Source of the DNA: Leptodontidium sp. MPI-SDFR-AT-0119
Taxonomy: Eukaryota; Ascomycota; Leotiomycetes; Helotiales; Leptodontidiaceae
Direction of reading: 5' to 3'
Length of the DNA: 64,000 nt
NCBI GenBank assembly: GCA_020726505.1
Contig: JAHLEZ010000013.1
Location: 682,001-746,000, forward strand
The first letter of the stretch is position 1. Each line of letters opens with the position of its first letter. The translations under genes and the position numbers were made by a program. Below the pieces are notes generated by a model that saw only the letters and a list, made by a program, of their open reading frames with translations, made no database searches and had not been told where the DNA came from. Below are positions 10,225-21,000 of this stretch, in pieces.

Positions 10225-12668
10225 CTAGATGTTCCAAATTTCCTTCTTGCTCATTTCCAAAGCAAGCTTATAATTCTTTTTGTAGCACAACCAACATATT
10301 CCGGCTCTATATTGTTCGAGAGCCCTCTTCCAAGACTGCATGCAGCGCTTCTCCTTGCTCATGCGCGCCTTCAAGTCAATGCCGTACTTGATCCTCCTCA
10401 CCCTCTGTTGCCACGGATAATCCCACCACAACGTCAGGGGTTTTGATGGCCTGTGACACAACTTGCATTTTTTTAAGTCTAGTAACTGAGCATGGCTCAA
10501 AGTCGTCTTCAAATAGCGATGCCAGGCTTTTAGTTGTCCAGCCATTATCATGAAGTTGGATCTCACTTTCTACCGCCTCAGTAACCCCGTAACCTGAATT
10601 GTTGAGGTGGGCTCGAAAATCCGCGAAAGAAAGCACTATGCATCGCCATCGAAATTGGTGAGTAGCACTTACCCCAGACGATGTGCAGGAAAGATACACC
10701 TCCACACCGTTCGACGAAATGGTTGGAATGAGACTGCGTGTGTTCATCAAATTGCCTTTCCATCTGGCAATTACTGACGAAATGGATAAAGCCTAAACGT
10801 TCTGCTTGTATGCTGTATTGATGTGTTAGCATGGCTAGCGCCTGGTTGCTGGGTCTGTTCCACATGTCTCTGGTCATACACAGGACTTTGGTTATACACA
10901 TGTCCCACCAGACATCTGAATGTAGATGCGAAGTGGTTACTGGGAGAACATTGTCCAAAATCCACTGGAAGGGCAAGTCCGAGGGGGATTTCCTCAGATA
11001 ATAGTCGAATTTTGCGTCGAACTTTAGTAGAGATAATAGTCCCATTCCGTTCCAGTCTACATCTTCCAAATCATTTCCTTGCAGGAACTGACGAAGTGTA
11101 GACGTGACTTTTTGGCGTGATACCCGACAGTGAAAAGACTTGTTGATGCTACAAATGTCGCCTGGTTTGCCCTGGTTTGCAGGCACGCATAAATGGAGTA
11201 CTATGATCCGATCAATGGTCAGTCAAAATCAACATTGCGTGCTTCATTTTGCAACTTACCTTCCGTGAATATCTTGATGGGCGCCTCTACTGAGGAGAAG
11301 AGTGCAGACCTCGGTTTGAACATGACTCGCAGCTACCTACACTAGATTAGAAAATATACTGTGAATCTCTGATCAACATATGACGTACATGAAGTGGCGT
11401 CTCGTCGAATTCGTTGATATCATCAATGGAAGCTAATCTTTTCCGTACCAACGTCCTCACTGCAACAACATTTCCGTTACGGCAGAACCCAAAAATCAAA
11501 GAATCCTTGAGTATGAGCTATGTTGTACTTAGCCTGCGTTTCAATGACCCTGCTTGTTCGATAGGACAGAAAAACATCCGACTTGCATTGAAGAAGCGCA
11601 GCTTGGTTTGCCATCCTTGGGTACTCATCTCAAAAGCCCGGACGCCGAGCTTTGCAATATATCGAGACGGCTTATATCTAAAAGATATTTCTCGCTCGCA
11701 GTTGCCCGCCACACAGTCATCGACTTCTTCATCGTCGTTACTCCAAGGTTGGACGACCTTGAACATCTTCGTGGAACAGCGAACCTCCCCTAAAAAAGTC
11801 CGAGTCACGGAGAATCGAGTTGATCCAACTTGATCTCTGCGTCCACAGATCACTACATTATCTGTTGGGCTGTATAATGTCGCTACCCTGGAATCTTCAC
11901 CTGAATCGAGTTCCCCCAAATTATACGTGTCTTCACTCGCTCTCTCCATCGGGCTCACAAGCACGGGTTGCAGTTGTGGAAGAGACCATGAACTGCACAG
12001 GCTTCGGATCTCACTAGATGTCTGGGTGACCACCTGAGCGTCATCATCTTGACATGAGACCACCAAGCGGCCGTGACGTGACTGCGGATTCAGAAGTTGC
12101 TCAAACTTACGAGACATTTCCTGATACTGGCGATTCTGCACACGACTACGTGCACACTTCAGTCAGTATTCGAGCATATTCAAAGTACTAGTCACAAACA
12201 TACCTCGATGAGAGATTCTGTGTCATGATAAGGGTGGTCTTTGCGTTCGGGAGCCTGTCCTTGAATTGCTGGACTTGTTCCTTCTGTCGAACGACTTCTA
12301 TGGCCGTCCGTTTCCGCCGAATGACACTGTTCGATGCGAAGCCAGGAGCAAACGACTCCGCGATGTCTCCTAGCTCTTGCAGTGGCTTTAAACATCGTCG
12401 CAAAGTTCGTTGTACCTCCACTTGTGTGCCGTAAAGTTCATCGTTGAGTTTAATCTGGTTGAGGACAGTGTCGAGAAAGTCGAGTTCTTCGATGATCCAC
12501 TCGATCTCGGATGGTGCCTCTTGGATTGATTGAAGGAGACTGGAGCTTGTTTGTGTCAGACTTCTAATTTCGAAACTGTTGATTTGAGAAGACATACAGT
12601 TTGTTTAAACCTTTTCCGAGTTGCAATACCAGTGGGATTACACTGAGAGTGGTGGACACCGGATCCAT
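10225..12668 (-). pseudogene. Broken paralogue: STAND N-terminal/ankyrin protein
   Basis: This is the decayed sister of the gene at 14383-16912. Exons are 12668-12598, 12545-12204, 12145-11587, 11517-11389, 11336-11260 and a last exon from 11200 to 10225. Exon 1 (71 nt) and exon 4 (129 nt) have exactly the lengths of the corresponding paralogue exons, and phases agree throughout. The protein begins MDPVSTTLSVIPLVLQLGKG, like the fungal N-terminal domain of STAND proteins. Later come a Ser/Asp-rich linker and ankyrin-type TPLHVAAS...LLLSRGA. Exons 1-5 are open, but exon 6 has three frameshifts: a 10-bp tandem duplication at 11161-11180, one near 10620-10640, and one at an A7 run (10468-10474). 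Translation as written would stop at 11149-11151 after 409 aa. The intron at 11518-11586 uses a GC donor. It might still make a short protein with the N-terminal domain and one ankyrin repeat. Confidence 0.8.
11161..11180. repeat. Perfect 10-bp tandem duplication causing a frameshift
   Basis: CCTGGTTTGC occurs twice in direct succession. The two copies add 1 nt modulo 3 to the last exon of the broken paralogue. The frame before and after the duplication aligns with the intact paralogue at RAC-x-PG, which indicates that one copy is the later addition. Confidence 0.85.
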
Positions 12669-13923
12669 GTTGACTATTTCGTGATGGACGAGAGAAACAC
12701 AACTTCCTTCTTGGGGGCTTATGGACGGACATAACATGGGATCCCCGCCATGATATTGTTGCCTGTTCAAGTCGTACACAGAAAGGGGCTTGAACGTCAA
12801 GCCTTACCACAGCTGCAGCGACCCGTCACTTCGATGCAAGTCGACAGCCTCACTTTCTACAGTAGCACGCAGCAGCTTCGTAACCCATCAAAGATAATGA
12901 TCCAAATTAAGAAGACCAGGTATGCCTAGCAGGATGCGGATATCACACCCAAGCTTGACTACGTGCTACAAGCAATCCAGTCGATAATTTGCTGATCGAA
13001 CAAAGTCAAATAATACTACTAGGAGAGCTTCCAAGGTCTGATTTTATCCACAAGCTATTCTAAAGAAGTATGCTCTATTTCTGATGTCATTTCGCATTGT
13101 GTGTTGATCTTGGCTGTCTTCAGTATGAATTATAATGAGGGATATCAATGTTTACACCGAGTCTCGCTTAGTAAGTCCCCCTTTTGGGTGGTTAGCTAAG
13201 CGAGACCAGGCGCTTCAAAAATAAAGCAAAATTTTTTTTTTGGGGAGACACGCTGATTGTGCCAAGTCACCGCCGCTCACTGTACATTAAATTCAGTTCC
13301 TGTCAACTTCATAACGCCAGTTGGTTGTTTGGGATCGGATTTATGACTATTGGGGAAGAAATGGTTAATTGCAGGGGAAAATGACCAACGCACCCCGTTT
13401 GAACTTTCAGTCATCTCCTGAATATTAAGCATGCTACAATTCTGATTCAAAGTCCGTCTATCCTAAGGATATGAGTGTGAAGTATCTTTCAAAAATTTGA
13501 AGAGTGAGTACAAATTGACAGAATTTGACTTGGACAACAAACAGTCAAGCGACTGGAATCATCGAACCTGGTCATATTCATAAGAGGTCCAAAAAAAAAT
13601 AGAGTCAAAATTCACTGGATACTATTCAATTTCGTAATTGTAGAATATGATTCACTTTTTCCATAGCTTGGCATGAGGATAAATGAAACCGGAGCTGCTC
13701 CCCCTATCTTCTTTCAACTCTCACCAGATCTTGCAACCAGCTCCCAAACCCCAGCAGGATAACCCAAAGATACCAGCAAATAAGGATCAAACCCGACTAA
13801 AATCTATCGGATCAATACATTTCAAGGGTCTCGGAGCAGTCATAGTCATTTTCAACCTCTGACACTTTCAAGGCTTGACTGTTCGAGCTACCGTCTCCTA
13901 CAACCTGATCGCTCCAAGAAAAG
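12669..13923. other. Intergenic region upstream of the broken paralogue
   Basis: No coding signal seen. It is AT-rich with T9-10 and A-runs near 13232 and 13590. It holds the inverted repeat listed at 13161-13206. Confidence 0.55.
13161..13206. repeat. Hairpin: 11-bp perfect inverted repeat
   Basis: GTCTCGCTTAG (13161-13171) is followed 24 nt later by its exact reverse complement CTAAGCGAGAC (13196-13206). The loop contains a smaller CCC...GGG pairing. It could be a relic of a tiny inverted-repeat element or a local hairpin. I saw no target-site duplication that would prove a mobile element. Confidence 0.6.
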
Positions 13924-14142
13924 ATGTGCATTGACCTGCGGTACTGGTGCTCACAATGTTATCGTACGGCCCCTGTGGGTAGTTCTGATGCTGTACTTCA
14001 ATGCCAGGAGATGAAGAATTCTTCCCCGTCGGACGCTATACTCATTTGTCACATTAGAGGCACGAGTTTCGAGAACCGGCCATGTTCCTCGTATCCCAAC
14101 TGTCAACCACCACAAAATCAACAGGTCTCGGGCAGCTGGTAG
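13924..14142 (+). CDS. Small Cys-rich protein, 72 aa
   Basis: Not recognised with certainty. A single open frame of 72 aa starts MCIDLRYWCSQC and has seven Cys, including a CxxC pair at residues 9-12 and later Cys near 26, 41, 53 and 59. The Met-Cys start and spaced Cys/His resemble short fungal proteins with zinc-binding-like Cys patterns. There is no signal peptide or membrane segment. A C/T-rich leader-like segment (13690-13760) lies upstream. It lies between the two STAND/ankyrin paralogues on the opposite strand. Chance is possible for a frame this short. Confidence 0.4.
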   Translation: MCIDLRYWCSQCYRTAPVGSSDAVLQCQEMKNSSPSDAILICHIRGTSFENRPCSSYPNCQPPQNQQVSGSW

Positions 14143-14382
14143 AAGGCATGTACAGAACAGTCAGGGAGGTTATGGTGCGCGTCAAAGTCGAGATATGATG
14201 GTGTGACCCCAATATGCGTTAAGCTGCGATGTACATAGACAACAATCTAGCATGGCCGATCTGCTCCATCATTTATAACCTTACTATGGCTTCATTGCTA
14301 AGATATCTCCTGTGAAGACTCAACCATCTTGTAGCAGGTCCGAGTTTTGAAGTCATTTTCTCCCCAAGTCCCGAGTTGTACA

Positions 14383-16912
14383 TCAACATATCTTGAAGAG
14401 TTTAATCTCTTCATCCCACTGCTGAGGCCCCTCTTGTAGAAATTTCCACCTTGACTTGCTCCGTCCCACAAAACAATACCAACATATCCCCGCAGTGTAA
14501 GCACAAAGTGCCTCATGCCATGCCATCTCGTACAGTATCTCTTCGTCATCAGGCGGATCATCTTTGTCAATTCTCTCCTTGAATCTCCTCGCGATCTTGT
14601 CAAAAGGGTAGTCCCAATGGCATTGCAGACTGTTCGCACAATGATCTCCTAGCTTGCAATTGCTGAAGCCAGCCCTACTGAACGGAGTGAAGCTAAACTC
14701 GAATAGAGAAAATAGAGCCTCCTCGGTCCAGCCTTGATCCCACAACTGTAACTCGGACCTGACGACATCTCTCAGATCCCAAGGCGAACTCCGTATAAGG
14801 GATCGGAATTTCATGAAGGACTGCCCGCTCTTCATGGCGGCTGAGAGAGGCGAGTAGAGTTTTCCGTGGAAGTTTTGCAGGAACGAAACCCCACCGGAAT
14901 ATTTGACCAGGGATTCGAATTCTGCTTGCATTTCGGCTCGATCCCGGAATGGGTGGTGTTCCTGTTGGAGAGAGAAAATCCAGTACAAAAGGTCTACACG
15001 GACAGCAGCTTTCGGACAACAGCGGAGAATTTGTGGGAAACAGGGATGGGGGTATGTCATTCGTAGAGCAGCTAGTAAGAAGACCTGCCACCATTTAGTA
15101 TCGTGGCTGTATGGATCTAGAGATGGGAGGACATCGTTGAGGATCCACCTTGATGGGATCTGCAGTTCTTGGGTGTCACCGAAGCGACACTCGTAGCCCA
15201 TCAAAGCATAAAGACACGATACGTTGCTTAAGTCTTCTCCGCGATTTATGAAGAGACGCAGCGTTGCCATCTGTTGGTGGTTTGAAATGTCAGGTACATT
15301 AATTTCGCCGGGGTAACATGCACGGTGGAATGGTGTTCTGGTAATTGAGTATTGTGTCAGCAAGGTCTTTACAACTTCAAAGGTTCAAAGTAACCAGAAA
15401 GAGCTTTATACTTTGGGTCTCTTCTCAGGTCTGTTTTACTGCTATCCGCACCAGCATCAAGAAGCAAGTTGCAGATCTCGGTCTGGCACCAGCTTGCAGC
15501 TATCTGTGGGACGATCGTCGTTTAGTGAAGTAAATGGAATTATTTCTTGGATGGCATACATGAAGCGGTGTTTCCCCAAGCTCATTGATATCGTAAACCG
15601 ATGATTTGCCTCGCTTCAACATAGATCTTACACCTTCTATATTTCCACGCCGACAATACTCAAAGATCGTCGATGAATTAGGTCTGATCTGTCGCTAGCG
15701 TTAGCTTCAAGAGACTTGAGACAAGGCAAATTGAGGAACCAACCTTATACATACACAATTTTACTTGCCACACCTGGGAATTTATTTCGAGAGCTCTTTT
15801 CATGCCTAGCTTCATGAGCCATTGGTGTGGAACAAACTTGCAAGATATCTTGCGTTCAATTTTCGCCGAAGTCCCAAGTCCGGGGTCTTTAGCTCCTAGC
15901 TGCCACGGATGAATAACTCGATAGGTAGTGACTGAATAGCGTACCTCTCCTAACTTGGTTCGAATTGTGTTACATTGGGGAAATCCTGCTGGGCGCCGCC
16001 GAACTGTTGAGTAGCTTTCACAGCTCTGGCTTTGTGTTCTTTCGCTAACAGATTGCAGCAAAAATTGAGCCTCGGTTGATGCATGTGGAGCTATATGTGC
16101 TCTCATGCTGTTATTGCTCTGTATTTGTGTGTCGGGGGGTCCAATCGAAAAGGCTGCGACAGCCTGGACGGCTTCAGCAACCACAGGTTCTGTATTGACT
16201 TGCTCCGGACTGATGGTCGAAGCAGACATCACTGGCTGTGTCCCAGAAGATATTGTTATAAGTGATCCGAGCGTGTCCTGGCCAGGTATTGAAGTTATTG
16301 TGGTCCTAGATAAGTTTGGCCGACAGGGTATGTTCGGAACACTTAGCAGACTAGCTACTGACGCTGGTTGAATGGAACTCGAGTGGCTGTAGTTGACTTG
16401 GTCAGCCATGTACACGAATACTTGCAAGGGACTCACAGGTCGGGCAGGATCCGCACGAGCAGCAGATTGAATTTTGCATCTTGTAGCCGCAATTTGAGCT
16501 TGCGTATCTTTTCGGCTCTCCAGGCCCAGTCCACCTTGGTCCATTGCCTTCGAGCTTTGCTCTTCGCAGCCAAACCGATAGCTATATCCGCAGTTATCAA
16601 CTTTAGCTCGTTCAAAGCCTCCCAGAAATCTTCCTGGACTTCATCCATAATTTCTGTGGTCCTGTCCCTAGTTTCATGTGGTGGTTCGTTGCGAGTGATA
16701 CTTTTCAGGATCAGTTCCACAACTTTGAGCTCCCGATTCAAGGTAGCCAGGTCCTTTGGGGCGTCTTTGATCGAGTCTAGAAGATCGCATCTGCCATTTG
16801 TGAGAACTGATTGGACTTCATAACATTGAGCTGCTACTTACACATCTTTGATTGCCTTCCCAAGTTGCAATGAAAGTCCCACGACTCCGATAACACCAGA
16901 CGCTATTTCCAT
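14383..16912 (-). CDS. Fungal STAND N-terminal domain/ankyrin protein, 747 aa
   Basis: Six exons, 16912-16842, 16790-16437, 16386-15744, 15688-15560, 15503-15412 and 15337-14383, join in frame (2244 nt). All five introns are 50-74 nt with GT...AG ends. Residues about 1-140 resemble the fungal N-terminal domain of STAND proteins (PigL_N/HeLo-like): a hydrophobic first helix ending LQLGKAIKDV, then DSIKDAPKDLATL and amphipathic helices. A Ser/Thr/Pro-rich linker follows. Next is a conserved patch (GEVRYSVTTYRVIHPWQ...WQVKL), then about two ankyrin-type units (INELGETPLH, TPFHRAC). The last 300 aa form an unnamed region with WILNDVLP, GGVSFLQNFHGKLYSP, WDYP and AGICWYC. There is no NB-ARC/NACHT P-loop, so it is not a complete STAND receptor. 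In related fungal proteins such modules act in self/non-self recognition or signalling; the role here is inference. Confidence 0.85.
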
Positions 16913-18281
16913 TTCAGCTGATGATAGTGGCAGTTGTAGTCTTAAGTTTTATGATAAATTATGAACCTTAACTTAGAGTCAGGAAAACTTTAGGATGCCT
17001 GGTCGAGTCGTACATAAAGTTGCCAGAGACCTAAGCCACCAGTCCTTGCTGCAGCTAGCCGGAGATTCGAGGCTCCAAAGAGTACCTCGCTTTCGATGGT
17101 GTGGCATACTGCTAGCGACCACCGAAGTGATCACAAACAATACCTACTCTCCAATGAGCTCCATGGTTGGGGACTTCACGACATGTGATAGGTAAACATA
17201 GGGTGGGGGTGAGGCTTCGGAAGGCATGAGGTAGAGAGGTACGTTTCTATAGAGAGAAAGTGTTCAACTTAATCATCAAACAGTTTCTGAGAGCTATCTG
17301 GCTTCGCCTTGTTCACTTGAATCGTAATAGGGTTTAGCAACATATAAAGAATGAAAGAACGAAGAGGAAGAGAGACGACACAGCATGAAGAATCCACTTT
17401 GGGCTTGTATGAGCATGAGTACTACCTAGAAAGGCATAAGGTCCTCCGTGGCTATGGAGGATTGTACACTACAACTCGTTCTTCGTTTAGTCGTTCCATA
17501 TTCCAGGTAGATGGATGCCTTGTTAAGTTGCGTGATGTTAGGACGTCGAAATTCGTTGCTAAGTTAGTCGGAGATTGGAGACTGATCATGTGACCGCGAC
17601 TTAAAATCCGCCACAACTTCTCGACGACAACTCTTTATGATGCATCATTCTTTCCCCAGATTGAACATCTTCGCCTTCATTACACGGACCTGCCGGCAGT
17701 TGTTGGAAGTATAGGTTCCAAGAATCCTTCAAGCACTAGAATTTCCCCAAGCCGGTTCATGTTCTATGGATCCGTTTAGCCTCGATATTGCTTTACTCAT
17801 CCCAGTACAAACCAGCACGTTTCGATTTCTCACAAAACAATCTATCTGGTGGTCGGTCTACGGCCCGTTAGATTGTTTACTAACATGTCAAGTGACAGAT
17901 GTGACATGTTGATCTTCGTGTCAGATCCTGCCCGTGTGACCAATGGAGTTCATCTATCCTGTATGTGCAGTTGTCGTTCCATTAAGCCTATCTACAGCCA
18001 GTTTCATGTAACCGAACGGGGGTTCATGAAGAGACCCTTGTAACGGCATATTGAACATTTCTCGTCAAAACGAACCATCCCCGCGTTTTTCATTTATTAC
18101 AACCAGGGCGATGACCGTGGTTTTCGTGATGGAAACCTGGGATTTCGCGGCCCCACTCACTCTCACCAGGCGTTTCTTCGAAGTTGGTGTCTTTTCTCTT
18201 GGTATCTCGGTATCTGTATAAAAGAAGTTGACTTTCTGCTCGAGTACCATTCTTCATCCAACATCATCACTTCACTTCATC
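16913..18281. other. Intergenic between the ankyrin gene and the LPMO
   Basis: It holds the divergent promoters of the two genes. An 80-codon plus frame at 17351-17593 has no recognisable feature. A TATA-like TGTATAAAAG at about 18214-18223 lies 60 nt upstream of the LPMO start. Confidence 0.5.
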
Positions 18282-19179
18282 ATGCGGACTTCAACCATTA
18301 TCTCTCTTGCTACCTTCGGTACAGTGGTCAGTGGACATGGCATCTTCCAGAAACTGCGTATAAATGGTGTAGAGCAAGCCTCACTTTATGGAATCCGAGC
18401 ACCAGCTGTCAACAATCCCGTAACGGTTGTATCAGGAGCATCAATCACCTGCAACACGGGCCTCAAGCAACCAGTATCAAAGGATGTGGTCACCATTCCC
18501 GCGGGTGCAAAAGTCGGCGCTTGGTTCCAGCACATCATTGGAGGTGCTCAAGGAGCAAACGACCCAGATAACCCAATCGCTCCAAGTCACAAGGGACCCA
18601 TCATGGTGTACCTTGCAAAGGTACGTAGCCACCGTTCCATTTTGTTACTTCTCTTCTAACAGCAGTCCTAGGTTGACAGTGCTGGTATTGCAAGTGAAGT
18701 TGGGTTGAACTGGTTCAAGATTGCGCAAGAGGGGCTTGACACTTCACAAGGGAAATGGGGTGTTGATACCATGATCGCCAACAAGGGATGGTGGGACTTC
18801 ACAATGCCCTCATGCCTTGAACCTGGAGATTATCTCATGCGAGTGGAGCTTCTTGCTCTTCATTCCGCCTATGGAACCAACGGCGCGCAGTTCTACATGT
18901 CGTAAGTCCCCCATGGATCACCCAGCCGACATTCACTGACAGATGAAGATGCGCCAACATCAAAGTTACTGGCTCGGGAACCAAGACGGGTTCCCCTACT
19001 GTCAAGTTCCCTGGTGCATATAACAGTGAAGATCCGTGAGTCTCATTGATTCCTTCAAATCACTTCCAATACTGACCTGTGACAGTGGGATTAAACTCAA
19101 CATTTACAGCGGCACTATCCCTAATAATGCAGGCAAGGCATACACTCCTCCTGGAGGGCCTGTTGCTTTGGCTTGCTAG
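18282..19179 (+). CDS. AA9 lytic polysaccharide monooxygenase, secreted
   Basis: Four exons, 18282-18620, 18672-18901, 18949-19035 and 19086-19179, give 249 aa. Residues 1-18 are a signal peptide; cleavage leaves His19 as the mature N terminus (HGIFQKL), the N-terminal His of the copper histidine brace. The second region ([13 protein letters not shown]) carries the second copper His in the family pattern, and GAQFYMSCANI supplies the conserved Gln-x-Tyr with the axial Tyr. The enzyme would cut cellulose or related glucans by oxidation, outside the cell, with copper and an electron donor or peroxide. There is no CBM1 and no C-terminal linker: the protein ends at PVALAC. Length fits single-domain AA9. 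Substrate preference cannot be read from sequence. Confidence 0.95.
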
Positions 19180-19801
19180 ATTTTCTCAAGCCAGGGTGTG
19201 AAACACATGCGTTGGGAGGAGCTACAGATGGGTGAAGCTTTATCAAGGGATGATTTCCGATTTTTGTATATAAGTCAGGATGAGATCAGCTCAATTGATG
19301 CGTTTTGTGCTTACAGCATGCGTTGTTTTTCTTTCACTCGCTAGGCTCACTTGTTTAAGCCGTACCCACCAGGCGGTATCTGTAAACTGTCCACTCAAGG
19401 AGGAATCTTCGAACTCGTCGGAACGGCAACGAGTAGAAGTCCGTTTCTCTGATTTGTATGCTTTTTTAGTATCTTACTCTTTTATGCAATTGCGCTGAAG
19501 TAACTCTTTATGTCGGAATATCGTCAAAAATCAATAGCTGAGTCAATGGGTGGCAAGGGACTGCTTCTTTTCTTGCCGTCGTTTTATTTTTCAAAATAAT
19601 CTAGCTCAGCTCCATCACTGTAGACTTGGGAACCACCGAGAAGATCAAGAAGGCATTGTATCGAATCGATGGGAAGACTTTGTAACGCGCCCTACCGCTA
19701 CCTGGTAGTTCCCGGATCTATTTACTGGAACGAAAGGCTCGCTAAGGACAGGCTCCCTCAATTACCTCCTCCATCACACAGCTTTCTTGAACCACCCCTT
19801 A
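19180..19801. other. Intergenic, LPMO 3' flank
   Basis: LPMO 3' UTR and unassigned sequence. Short frames without motifs only. Confidence 0.5.
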
Positions 19802-20119
19802 ATGTCCAAGGACAAGGTCACAACCTTCACACCTACGAGGTTAGTCTTCTCCAATTCGTCGTCTTTCGCAAAAGATCCACTCGATAATTCATCATGGCAT
19901 ATCTACAGCCAAGACAACCAATGTGGGTCCACAAATCCGGCGATCGCACTAGAAGTATGCTTCATGCTTGTAACTACGCTTGGTATCATAGATTTAGTTT
20001 TAGAGGGCAACAGGGTACTCAGGCTGGTAATTTATAGCGCTCTCAACCTAGCCATAGACACAAATGTTCTTCAAATAGTCTTTGCAATCATCCTCCTTGT
20101 AGCAGCAAGTTCGTTCTGA
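19802..20119 (+). CDS. Doubtful small membrane protein
   Basis: ATG at 19802 begins MSKDKVTTFTPT; the frame runs to 20119. A possible intron (GTTAGT at 19840, TCTACAG ending 19908, 69 nt) is a multiple of three, so the frame is open with or without splicing (105 or 82 aa). The C-terminal half has two hydrophobic stretches that could be membrane helices. No family recognised and codon use is not distinctive; a second overlapping frame is equally open over part of it. Confidence 0.25.
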   Translation: MSKDKVTTFTPTRLVFSNSSSFAKDPLDNSSWHIYSQDNQCGSTNPAIALEVCFMLVTTLGIIDLVLEGNRVLRLVIYSALNLAIDTNVLQIVFAIILLVAASSF

Positions 20120-21000
20120 ACCGAACCTACAATCTCAAGGGATCGATTGATATAATGTTGCTTCTCACAACCCGATTATTTATAAATGGTGGTTTCTATA
20201 TCTATGTCTGCGTTATAGTGAAGCTCGTCACGTTGGCAGGCTATGTTCCTGATTTTTGGCCTTTTAGGTGCGAGTATCTCATTATGTATCTACTAGGTTT
20301 GATATAGCCGGTTAGAGAGTGGTGGACGATGCATACCACTGTGGTCGTTAAGAGCAGCATTGATGGCGATACTGGGGAGATGGGACGTGATCAATCTAAG
20401 TAGGATGGTTCTGAGATGTCGATGGATGGGGAAGAGAGGGAGGTGCTTCGTTATGATTGCCAGGATGAAGAGTCTGAATATCAGATTCTTACATGTGGGG
20501 GAAAGGAGGCAAAAATATAAATTTCGATGCTGTGAGAAATTGTGAAAAGAAGTAACGGATCTCAGTGTGGTAGGCAGATGAGAAGGAGGCGAGCGCTGAG
20601 AGCGCTGATGGTGCTAGCAGTGATGGGAGTGACAGTGACCGAAATTTCGTAGAAGTTGAAGAACACAAAAGTCAGTAGCTGATCTTAAATATGAGCTCTT
20701 TTGAACAATTATATACATATACCTCATATTCCACGTGGTAGAATCCGCCATGCCTCGACGGACCTGAGTCGCTTAAATTCCGCAATCTAAACAAGCTCAC
20801 AGAAGGTGTTCATTCAAGAAAATTATAAATTGTGCGGTATCAATATCATTAACCATCTCTATGTACGCGTGACTGACAAAACCTTCAAGGTATATGGTAG
20901 ATATTTACAGCGAGAATCAGACGACATGACATAAAGAAATAAAGTTGCGTAAAAGCAGTGGAGTTTCTCAACTCGAATCACAGAAGGGCCAGATCACTCT
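20120..21000. other. Intergenic region
   Basis: No coding or RNA signal recognised. It includes the 3' flank of the secreted DUF-type gene. Confidence 0.5.

Noticed and set aside
3411..13206. Shared 10-mer CTAAGCGAGA at 3411 and 13196
   Set aside because: Repeated 10-mers are expected by chance in 64 kb, and the flanks do not match.
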